A stretch of 64,000 nt of DNA from Beta vulgaris subsp. vulgaris (Eukaryota; Streptophyta; Magnoliopsida; Caryophyllales; Amaranthaceae). The notes under the pieces were generated by a model. It searched no databases. It had not been told where the DNA came from and was given only the letters and a program-made list of their open reading frames with translations. Below are positions 34,101 through 44,151 of this stretch, piece by piece (within the stretch, counting starts at the first letter, position 1; each line of letters starts with the position of its first letter). A program made the position numbers and the translations under genes. The stretch lies in the NCBI RefSeq assembly GCF_026745355.1, contig NC_079205.1:49133735-49197734 (forward strand), written 5' to 3'.

Positions 34101-37100
34101 GTTCACCGTAGATACCAGGCTCGGTAGTTTGTCTATCCATCTGGATACACCACAATGCTTTTCAGCAGAGATGTATTCTGCTGATCTGAACATTGCTGGA
34201 AAACCTGAGGATGATAAGGTACAGCTACTCTCTCTTTTCCACAAATTTTTAGTGGTATGTACACTATCGTAGATCTAGAGTTGACATATTATAGACTAGC
34301 CTTATATGCACGCAATGCGTGCGAAAGCATATAGAAAATTAAGTTAATTGTATAGAAGAACTGTCTTTGCATTTTGTTTTTTCAAAAAACTGCTGTTCAG
34401 TTTACTTGTGGTACTTTTTTCTTTTTCCCCCCTTTTTCGTTTAAATGAAACAGATAGTTATCTCCTTATTTTTTATTTTCATTTTTTATATTTATTTTAT
34501 TTTTATTTTTTGGTGTCCCTCGTGTGTTACCATATATAATAAGGATAGATATTCCATTTATTATCATGACAAGTTGAATTAATTTTATCCTAGTAATGGC
34601 CACACAGGTAGAGAATGTGTATTCTATGTAGGGGAAGCTTTGAATTGAGTTCTTTACTTCTTTTTACTGTATGTGGCTTTTAGTTTATCTGTAGCTTGCT
34701 GATATGATATTGATAAGTCAAAGAGACTTCACAAAAACCAGGGTGTAATTTGGTGTGCTAATCCACAGTGAAGACCTAAACTAAACAATTTGATGATCAA
34801 ACAAAACCAATCTCTTGCGATATTTTTTTGCTATATCCTGTACAAATAAATGGCTCTAAACATTCATGAAGATTACTTGGATGGGTGGAGGGAGCTAACA
34901 ATGATATGAAGATAATGGGTTTGCAGAAGCATATAGCACCAGATATAATTGAATTGAGCAAGATAATCTTTATGAACAGCCACATATGATAAAATTTCAG
35001 TGCATATAGGCAATATAGCCAACGTCATCATTTGATATCAAGGCTTTGGCATCATTTAGTTGCCTTAGTGTAATGACTACAATAATGGGTTTTAAGTCTA
35101 AGACCTTGCTTTCATGATTTAGCATCCTATAATAGATCTTCATCTTGGACTTATGCAAGGGTATTAAAACAGCTTAAAAATTTATTGTAGTGTTACAGCC
35201 TATTTTGTTTACAATTTTTTTTTTTTTTGATACTATTTCACTGGTCTAATTGAGGTTTTGTTTTCAATGGCTTGAAGTGATTAGCATATCCAATCTGTTG
35301 CCGCAGGGTAAGGCTGTGTACTTTTGACACCCCCCCCCCCCACACCTTGCTTTTAATGGGAATCTAGTAACAAACATTGGGGTAATGTTATTGTGGATTG
35401 GAAAACATAACTCAACTGTTGGGGATTGCTAATATATACATGTTGCTCATCAAAAGGATGATTCTTCAACTGTTGGCATAGAAGAACTTTGTGGTCAGCA
35501 TGTAATGTTCTATGTATTGTATTGATGCTAAGAATTGGATAATGACAATTTGCAGGTTAATCTAGCTCGAGAAACACTTAAGGGCTTGTTAGCTCATTGG
35601 TTGGCAAAAAGAAAACAAAGGTCTGGATCTCAATCATCAGCAAATGGAGAAGTTCAATCAGTGAAAGATGTCTCTGCCAGGAGCATAACGCATTCAAGAA
35701 TTGAGGTTGATGGTAGTGCAGAAAATGATTCAATGATATATCCTCCATTTGAGTTTTCTGCTGTATATCCTCCTTCCATTATTACCGAGGGTTCTCAAGG
35801 GGGTGCATGGAGGAAAAAGATAGCTGATCTGGATGGTACTGAAGATGAAAAGGATCTCCCCTGGTGGGTTATGGATTGTGTTCTGAATAATCGTCTACCT
35901 CCCAGAGAGAATACCAAGTAATTTCCTGCTAATTTGTTTGTTAGTTATGGCAAATGATTATATGACTGAGCTAAATTATGGCTTCAAAGAACTTGCCCAA
36001 CTCACCTGTTATATGCCCGGGCTCTGACTAATTGGCTTTCTCTTATAGCAGTTTATCTTCTGTTTCATGGTTAGTCTTTGGGAGATCTAGTGAATTGATC
36101 AATCATTATAGTGTATTGCAAACTAGTAGCTTAGGTGTTTATGTTGAGGTGGAGACGCTTGTTCTATATGCTGTCTGTTTGCAGTACGCTGTATTGTTAC
36201 TGCCTTTTGGATTTGTTCACTGAAAGTAATGAGATTTGAGATATAATTTCTGATTATGCATGCTAAAGAGGTGTCCTCTTTTGAAGCCAGAAATACATTC
36301 AGCCATAAGAAGCCTGCTTTGGGCTCTCTCTTGTCATTTCCCATTTTCCCTTGTGTCAAATTGTCAACAGCAAAAGTGCACTCTGCTATTTTTTTTGGGC
36401 GCCACCTGGTTCCGTAAGAGCTTACTTGTAGTCAGATGATGATGCATTGGGGTGTATATTTGCAGGTGTAGCTTTTACTTGCATCCATGTGAAGGCTCTA
36501 CTATCCAAATTTTGACCCAGGGGAAGTTGAGTGCTCCTCGTATATTAAGAATACATAAGGTCAGTGTTACTGTCTTTTTGGTCAAGAATCAAGACGTTTC
36601 TTGTTCGTTACAGCATGCAGTGTGTGTATTTTGATATTTGTGTCATGCTGAGTTGCTAGATCTTTTTTTGTTGAGATTAAGTTTTGCTTTGTTTTTACAC
36701 TGAATATAGAACTTTGTTATATTTGATTAAACAGTAAAATGAAATGTAGTCCGTTTTCCACTTCTTGCTTGTCTTTGTATTTTTTCTCTCCTACTTTCAT
36801 CTGCTAATTTTCTGTCCACCCGGGTAAAGTCTTCTTTCTCAAACCTCAAGATACCACCCTATGACTCCACATCTGGCGCACTGCTAAATTTTGCTCCTTC
36901 CCTTGCTCCCTTCTGACTCCATAATTGAGCTTCTGCAACCACTTAAAGCCACTAACTTCTGTTACTCTGGAATTCTTTCTTTCTCTCTCCTACTATCAAT
37001 GAAATACATAACCTCTGAAGAAAGCAAATTCCAATATCAGTTGAATATAACTGGAAGCAGTATAATCATTGCGCAATTTGCACTTTATTAGCTCTCTCTG

Positions 37101-38508
37101 CTGATTTCGACTTGTGAATCCAGATCAGACCCAACAATTAATCCAATAAAACATATCAGAAAGTAACATAATTGAAGAATAAGAAGCAACCACCAACTTG
37201 AACAAGGCTTCCAGCTTCTAGACTTCTCTTCTTCTTCAATTGCATATCTAAAGCCTCTATTAATGCCAGAATTCATCATGCGTATTTTTGGACCCTATGT
37301 GACCACTATGGTTTTACCCAAGGTAGTAGTCACACTGTTTATTGTTTGAATGATTATGCAAAGTCAGGTTAGCTGCTTATACAAAATTTGACATACTGCT
37401 CCTCTTTTACTAGTAGAGTTTAGCACCTTTTTCTGAAAAGATTGATCGGAACTCATGATATATCTAATCTGATAAGTACACTTGTATGGTTTAATCATCT
37501 GAAAAATTGTTTTCTAGCAAATTTGTCTCAGCTGCTCATTTCAGTGCTTTCATGTTTCCCTCTAAATATGGGTTACCTTCTCTTAACCCTCCAACAGCAG
37601 GCAATAGGCCCTAGTTAGCTTGTGGACATATTACTTCCATTAATCATGTTGAATGTTTCCCTATTTCTTTAAGTTATGCCAAAATATCAGTATCATTTTT
37701 ATTTTTATTCCATATATAGCATGCACGAAGATGATGTATTTGCTAATATGATTTCTTGAAGGTTTAATTGAAATCTACTGATGTCTTGGATCTACTTTCT
37801 CTACTTTTATTTCGTAGGTTATCAACTATGTTGTTGAAAAGATGGTCCTCGACAAATCATTGGAGGGTGCGGCTGGAGATGGGACATTTGCTCCCGGATT
37901 GGCTGGAGGACCCTTGCAGCATTCAACAACTGGAGGAGATGCTCTTCGGTCGGGTTTGAGACCTTGGCAGCGGCTAAAGCCTGCCATTGAAATCTTGTGC
38001 AATAATCAGGCATGTTAATGCTTTAAGCAAATCATAGTTTTTCATATTCCATCATTGGTCTTACCTCTATATTTTATCTAGTACTACATTTAAATACAAG
38101 GAAAAATATTCTATAGGGTATAGTGGTATACTCTCTTGTATCTGGCCACTTGTCTGAATCTTAGATCTGGATTGATGTGACCTTTTAACTTTTAACACAT
38201 GAAGTAATTTTTTACTGAAAGGTATTGGATTTTAATTTATCTTAGGTAGTTGTAGGTTAATAACTATGCCTTCACTAATTTTAAACTAGCCACTGTCTGT
38301 GTTGAACTTGAATCTGAATATAGGTGTTGAGCTTTTTGTTTATCAATCTACTGATGGAGGTAACATGAACATTTATCTTTTTGCCTTGAAATTGGATGGC
38401 CTATTTCAGGTATTATTGCCTGATATGAGTTTGGCGACCGTACGAGCTTATGTCTGGAAAAAACCTGAGGATTTGGTACTTCATTATCGTGTGATGCAGG
38501 GAAGGTGA
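28131..38508 (+). CDS. LRS1: WD40-repeat protein of the WDR48/UAF1 type (LRS1-like), complete, 17 coding exons
   Basis: Coding exons: 28131-28229, 29024-29182, 29445-29510, 29636-29725, 29923-30228, 30592-30689, 31207-31242, 32343-32463, 32574-32810, 33490-33585, 33693-33758, 33961-33999, 34084-34218, 35556-35917, 36466-36559, 37818-38009, 38410-38508. The frame holds through all of them, giving 764 residues. The protein begins [11 protein letters not shown] repeats follow over about residues 30-400 (for example [34 protein letters not shown]). The C-terminal third matches the WDR48/Bun107 C-terminal domain ([30 protein letters not shown]). In animals and yeast this family activates USP1/USP12-type deubiquitinases. 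The Arabidopsis homologue At3g05090 is linked to lateral root formation. The symbol is assigned by recalled similarity only. All introns are GT-AG except one GC-AG after 38009. Confidence 0.95.
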
Positions 38509-39930
38509 CTTTACTGAAAGCCACAAGGTGCGTTCTCTTTTAATTTAACTACTGCTCAAAGGATAGGTGTCATGGTTACTTTGTTCAGCTTTTGCCTGTA
38601 TGGGTCTGCTGCTTTCAGTTAGCTTGTAGGTTAAAAAATTATTATTATTTTTTTGAATCTTGATTTAACTATGGTATCATTTTAAAATGTTCTAAATGCT
38701 CTCAGTTCTTCTTTGTCCTATATTTGTCGAGTGATGAACACTTGCTGTTATCAGTTTATTAGTGTCAATGTGGTGTGGAAAGATGTCACTAGAAAAGGAA
38801 AAACTAATTTATCATGCATACAGCGCTGGTTGCTGGTTGGGCCGGTTTGCTGGCTCTGTATGAATTAGCAGTTTTTTATCCCTCTGACCCCGTTTTTTAT
38901 CCAATGTGGAGTATTATGCATTTAAATCATTGTAGCTATACTATCTTTCCGTTTAAAATTGATATCATCCTAATTCTTTGATGAGAGAAGCAGTAAGAGT
39001 GAGGAGTGGAGGATAAATCTCTTTTTTCCACACTTGAGGAGTTGAGGTAGTGGGTTCGAAACCCCCTATTATGACGATGATGCCATGATGTAAGTAGAGA
39101 GCTATAAGAGGGGAGAGTGACACGTTGCAGATTGCATACATTTCCCACACTTTTTAATACTCCATAATAGTAGAGTGGAGTTAATGAGTGATCACAGGCA
39201 ACCATGATTTTTCCTGCTTCAGTTGTACAGAAAGATGGTATCTGTCTGATGGACTCTCTGCTTTCTCACTCTGCAATTTAGTTGTTTGTTTAGTGTTGCA
39301 ACTTCCTGCATTTCGCAATTATTGTCCTCCATTCTTTTTTTGGTAATTTCAATTTGATTGCCTTAATTGTCACTTGTTTCATAATTAGTTTTAAATTTTT
39401 CAATTTTTTTAATTATATGTGCAGGTTAGGACTGTCGGTAAAGGATTGCAATGGAGCTAGCTGTGTTAGGTCATGGTTTATATATCATGGGTTGCTTATA
39501 TTGTTCGGATATGTCGAGTGCTTCATTGTATATTGGAGAAGAAATTTGATTGCTGGATTTGGCAGCGTTCTCAGGCGTTTCTTGAGAAGTTTCTGATCGG
39601 CATTTTCCATTGTCGGAAATGTTGCAGAATCTGAAGCTCCTATAACTGAAATACATACGAGCTTTTGTGGATACTGCAACCCTTATTCGTGGAGACTGCT
39701 CAGCAAAATTGAAGAAATTCTGTCTTGTGTAGAGAGCCAATGCAGTAGAGCTGTGAATTTCTAGAGGAATGGGATCAGGAATATGATATCAAAAGCCTTG
39801 TAGATTTGTAACTTAAGGAGTTAAGGTGTTTCAGTCATAGGAAATAGAAAGGAAGCAAAGCATCTATGAACCAAAAATATTTGTCCTGCAAATAAATCAG
39901 TGTTCATTTTTCTGCACAGTTATTTGGTAT
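38509..39930 (+). other. 3' UTR of the WDR48-like gene, probably with an intron
   Basis: After the stop, CACAAG|GTGCG (about 38528) and TGTGCAG|GTTAGG (39425/39426) look like a donor and acceptor in the UTR. AATAAA at about 39891 is a candidate poly(A) signal. GGGTTCGAAACCCC at about 39051 resembles a Pol III B box of a SINE, but no matching A box or element ends were found. Confidence 0.45.
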
Positions 39931-41010
39931 ATATTTATTTTCTTAGGTTTTTTTGTCCATCTTTCATTTTTATTTTGGTTGGGACTTTTTTCTTTTATCG
40001 GGCGTATACGTTTCTTTTGATGTTTCGGTCCACATTTGCGTGGGAGAAACTCAAGAAAGGTTCTTCGAAACATTTTTTCCAGGAAATAAATGAATCAAGT
40101 ATTATGCCTTCTTGCTAGCTAGGTGGGTTAGAATTCGACAGCACTCGATGTTTTCTTTGAAATTTAGCATGTGTCATGTGAGGATCCTTTTGTAGAAAGT
40201 CCTTTTTCTAAAATGAAAAAAAAAATCTTTTGGGGGGAATGAAGAGACAAAAATGAAAAATTAGAGAAGGAAATAAATTTTGCATTTACTTGGTATTTAA
40301 GCAATTCTTTTTTTTTTGGAAAGATAGGGTTTACAATAACTTATCATGTACCAAAATCATATGATATAGGTAGTTTTTATTTGATATGGTTAGTTTGTAT
40401 TTGATATAATCAATTTTTATATAAGTCAGGTTTTTTAATGATATGTAATTAGTTTTTGTGTGATATAGTCAATCTTTTGATATAGTTGTTTTTTATTTTT
40501 AATATAATCAGTTTTTATGTGATAAGGTCAGTTTAGATGCACAATAAATTATTGTGATCCTGGTCCACTTAGGTTACAAAGTGACAATAGTTAACCTTAA
40601 ACAATTGTCTTGTTTGACTTTTAAACTTATCAATAGTTGATCGTAATTTTTACCAATATTATTTTTAGTTACATAATATTTGTCTAACTTAATTTAACCT
40701 TTGAATAGTTTTACTCATTTCACGAGTAAAAGTACATTTTAATTTTGAAAATTGTGCCTTACACAAATGTTGAATATTTGTTGTACTTCTAACTACAACA
40801 ATTAATTGTTTATTTTCGCGGCCTACGTAAATAAGAGCAAAACATTATTTGAAAAACAACACTAAATTTGGAGTTGTATTACAAAAAAACTAGACATTAG
40901 TAAAGTGGGGCATAGCAAAACAACATTGATTTCACTAAAATGTGCATGTGGTCTTAGCTTTTAAACATTGTGTCTTAGGGAAAAGAACATAGTAGTAACT
41001 AGTATGTTGT
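39931..41010. other. Intergenic stretch with a degenerate tandem repeat
   Basis: About 40361-40536 holds five to six loose copies of a ~25-30-bp unit like TGATATAGTCAGTTTTTAT. The rest is AT-rich with no gene. The LINE target copy AACTAGTATGTTGT ends at 41010. Confidence 0.6.
40997..41010. repeat. LINE target-site duplication, left copy
   Basis: AACTAGTATGTTGT. The right copy is at 48293-48306. The first two As of the right copy cannot be told from the poly(A) tail. Confidence 0.88.
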
Positions 41011-41121
41011 GTAGTTTCTCTTTCTAAAAGGAGACCATCTCTCTCTAGGAAAAGGGAGTGTTTTGACTAGAATATTTTTACCACCCTCATCTTTCTTGAT
41101 AACCTTCTCCAGTATTCCATC

Positions 41122-44100
41122 ATGAATAACCTAAACAATCCAAACCTAGTAATCAACCTCAACCAATCAGAAGGCCAAGAAGCGGGAAATCTTCGCAGAA
41201 TGGGTATCCAAATTGAATCAGAAGAACATGATACTACTCAGGAGGACTATATCCTCTACGATTCAGTCCTAGGTAAGGTAAAAGATATCAGAGAATTCAC
41301 TGAAAACCAAATAGCGGAATGGGTAGCAACTAGATGGACTACTCACGATGATATCCAGGTCAGAAAAGTAGGTAAAATTTTCTTCTTTCTATGTTCTGAT
41401 GCTCGAGATAGAGCAAGTCTCATCGACCTAGGATCTGCAAATTATCAGGGAGCTCTTTTCCTGTTCACAAAATGTAATCCTCAGGACTCTTTTAGTTCCC
41501 ATTCTTTCCAAAGGGCTCCTTTATGGATTAAGGTAGAAGGTCTACCACTTATGTACAACAAAATGAGTGTAGCAAGAAGAGCGTTAGAAAAATTAGGGAG
41601 AGTCCTTTACTTTGATAGCGTTTCATTAACTGATGGGTTTAAGGACTATATTAGAGCCAAAGTTGTCATCCCCATCAATAATCCTCTTGTTCCAGGGATG
41701 TTTTTCAATAGGCAGGAAGGGCCTAGAGAATGGGTAGACTTTAGATACGAAGGAGTCTTTGTGTATTGCTCTAAATGTGGAAGAATTGGGCATAGGCGCC
41801 CACGATGCAGGATTCCCATAGCTATAGCTCAACGTCACTTCGAAATGGTTTTAGAGGATATAGGGCAAGGAATTTTTCTACCCATTATTTCACAGAATGT
41901 CATCCCTCTCTTCACAAATAAGCTCATAGGTCTAAAGAGAGTTGAAAGAAATAGAACAACTCCAGTTAACCTAGTTGAATATGCTTTGGAAAGGGACAAT
42001 GAAGGGGATAGTTTCTCCGAACAAACAATCCAAGATGACGATTTTAACGAAGATAGTTCTGGCTCTAGTGATTCAGCTGGATCAGATGGTCCTCCCTTTC
42101 AAGGGAACAGGGATTCGGATAATCCTCCTCGTGTTAGAGAGAACAACAATCATCTCCCAGACGATCTTGAAAGGAATGAGATCATCGAATCATCTACCTC
42201 AAAAAGAAAACGAAACTGCACTAATTCCACTTGGGAATCCAATAAATTGAGAAGAAAGGAAGTTCATCATCATCAGGTTCACCAGAAGAGGGAAAAAAGA
42301 CGAAGGGGAGGAAGAAGGATTAACAGTAGCAAAAAACACGTCCAAATTGCAGTGCAGGGCACTGTAGATAGTGCGAATGATCTGTTCGAAGACCAAGAAA
42401 TATCCCCCGTTGAATTCTCCAAGACTTCGCATTTAATTTCTTGCCAGCGTCACAAAAGAAAGTCCCCTCCAGCTGCGCTTGTGTTCAATGAAGTGCCAGT
42501 TGAGTTAAGACAAAAGAAGAGAAGGAGCAGCGGAGTTATTTCCAGTAGTTGCCTCAACTACCAAATGGAGCACTCGAGTCAATATATCACAGGTAAACTT
42601 ATTACAATTGCTGCATGCAAAGCTATTGTGATGAATTACACTACTACCCTTCTCTCTTACTACAAGGGTAGTAATGTAATTGACCATAGTAAAAGTTCAA
42701 AAAATACTCCAGCTTGCTCTTTTCGAAGAATTTTGAGAGTTCTAATTCTGACATGGGTAGCTAAGCAGAGAACTCACTCTGCAAATTCTCCTACTGAAGT
42801 GCATTCCCTTCCCCTTCATTTTTTCTATTTATATCTACTCTACATGCTTAACTCTCCACATCACCCCTCCATTCAGAAATCATTTTCAAACACTCCTAAA
42901 ATGGCTTCCTCCTCTAAAATCCATCCTACTTCCAACCTCTCCCCCATCGAAGAAGATCAGACCCATCACCTAGACTTTTTCCCACCCTACGAGGCAACCA
43001 ATCTTGCCTCTCTCTTCACAACAGTCAAAATTTCCGAAAATGATCGTCTTGTCACGCCAAACGACCCTTTCAGTGATTTCTTCATCCCCTTCGGGTCTCT
43101 GACTTACCTAGATGCTGTTAGCCCCGCTCACTCATCACCCTTCGCCAATGAAATACTACAAGAGGAAGCTTGTCACTTTAATAATCCACCCAACTCACCT
43201 TCATACGACTTTTCGTTACTATGCATAAATTCCTTTGACCCTCTGTGGCTTGACGAATACCAAGATTCTCACTCAAAAAATTTAGCCAAAATCAGCAAGG
43301 GAAAAGAAAAAGAGGAAGATGTCCTTTCAGAATTTTATACCAACTTTGCATGCACTGGGTCTGGCCCACTTGAAGAAAGTTCAGATAAAAAAATCCACAT
43401 CAGCAACCTTTCAGCCCAAAAGAGAAAGGCTAGGACCACCTCCCTTTCATTCTCTGACTGGGACGAGCTTGGTAAAATTGTCATTCAGGCCCCCAATACT
43501 GTCTCTGACCAGGAAATCCTTCCTCAAGAAAGTTGGTCAAACCATCTTAAAAATTCCAGCTATAAAACGAGTGCACCTAGTACCCTCTCTTCGAACTCAT
43601 CCTCAGACTCTCACTCCATCTCTCAAACTCCGCCAAACACTCCAACTTCTCAAACGTCTTTTATCTCAGCATTCTCAGATTTTCCTATTGAAGAGTGGGA
43701 TTTAGCTGTTGAAACCATGGACTTTAATTTCCCCATTCCACAAACTGAAAATTCTGTGAACCCAAAAATTGAGTCTCTTCCAGCTGGAAAAACCATTAAA
43801 AGAAGAAGAAGAAAATCTTGGAAACCTAAAGGCCTTCTTTCTCTCTATCTGAGATCTTTCGAAATGGAAGCTAAAAGGACTAGCGCTGAAAAAATTTTCG
43901 ACCTCAATCTCCCTCCTAGTGAAGATGTTATGGACTCTTCTGCAGCAAAGAGAATCAAACGCCAAAAGAAAACAAAGGGTAAGGCCTTGCTGAAGTTTGG
44001 TCTTAGCGACGAAGATAAGTTCGAAGACCCAGGTCAGGAAGCAGAAAGCTCTCTCTCATCATCCTCCAAGTTTCAGCAGATTAAGGAAAATAAGATCCCA

Positions 44101-44151
44101 AAGAAGAAGATTCAGGGTGCGGCTGACCAACAGTCTATGGTTGATATATGA
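41122..44151 (+). CDS. LINE ORF1 protein: DUF4283 + CCHC zinc knuckle, with a long extra C-terminal module
   Basis: 1009 residues. Residues ~60-200 are the DUF4283 domain usual in plant L1 ORF1 proteins. A zinc knuckle follows (C216, C219, H224, C229). Residues ~290-470 are acidic, then strongly basic (nuclear or RNA-binding tail). Residues ~490-590 are unlike the rest and look like translated non-coding DNA (hydrophobic and aromatic). From Met594 (42901, strong start context) a second module begins M-A-S-S-S-K. It is Ser/Pro-rich, has a basic R-R-R-R-K patch (~896), a D-L-N-L-P-P motif at 927-932 and a Lys-rich tail. ORF1 binds LINE RNA and assists transposition in the family. Plant ORF1s are generally shorter, so the second half is unusual. 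The stop overlaps the ORF2 start. Confidence 0.9.
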   Translation: MNNLNNPNLVINLNQSEGQEAGNLRRMGIQIESEEHDTTQEDYILYDSVLGKVKDIREFTENQIAEWVATRWTTHDDIQVRKVGKIFFFLCSDARDRASLIDLGSANYQGALFLFTKCNPQDSFSSHSFQRAPLWIKVEGLPLMYNKMSVARRALEKLGRVLYFDSVSLTDGFKDYIRAKVVIPINNPLVPGMFFNRQEGPREWVDFRYEGVFVYCSKCGRIGHRRPRCRIPIAIAQRHFEMVLEDIGQGIFLPIISQNVIPLFTNKLIGLKRVERNRTTPVNLVEYALERDNEGDSFSEQTIQDDDFNEDSSGSSDSAGSDGPPFQGNRDSDNPPRVRENNNHLPDDLERNEIIESSTSKRKRNCTNSTWESNKLRRKEVHHHQVHQKREKRRRGGRRINSSKKHVQIAVQGTVDSANDLFEDQEISPVEFSKTSHLISCQRHKRKSPPAALVFNEVPVELRQKKRRSSGVISSSCLNYQMEHSSQYITGKLITIAACKAIVMNYTTTLLSYYKGSNVIDHSKSSKNTPACSFRRILRVLILTWVAKQRTHSANSPTEVHSLPLHFFYLYLLYMLNSPHHPSIQKSFSNTPKMASSSKIHPTSNLSPIEEDQTHHLDFFPPYEATNLASLFTTVKISENDRLVTPNDPFSDFFIPFGSLTYLDAVSPAHSSPFANEILQEEACHFNNPPNSPSYDFSLLCINSFDPLWLDEYQDSHSKNLAKISKGKEKEEDVLSEFYTNFACTGSGPLEESSDKKIHISNLSAQKRKARTTSLSFSDWDELGKIVIQAPNTVSDQEILPQESWSNHLKNSSYKTSAPSTLSSNSSSDSHSISQTPPNTPTSQTSFISAFSDFPIEEWDLAVETMDFNFPIPQTENSVNPKIESLPAGKTIKRRRRKSWKPKGLLSLYLRSFEMEAKRTSAEKIFDLNLPPSEDVMDSSAAKRIKRQKKTKGKALLKFGLSDEDKFEDPGQEAESSLSSSSKFQQIKENKIPKKKIQGAADQQSMVDI

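Noticed and set aside
35325..35343. Poly(C) runs here and at about 27669
   Set aside because: They are simple homopolymers in introns, possibly length errors. No function can be argued.
39040..39070. B-box-like GGGTTCGAAACCCC suggesting a SINE
   Set aside because: No A box, tail or target duplication could be found. It is mentioned only as a weak hint within the 3' UTR intron.
43702..43965. Minus-strand open frames across the LINE ORFs
   Set aside because: They are shadows of the intact plus-strand ORFs with no family likeness.
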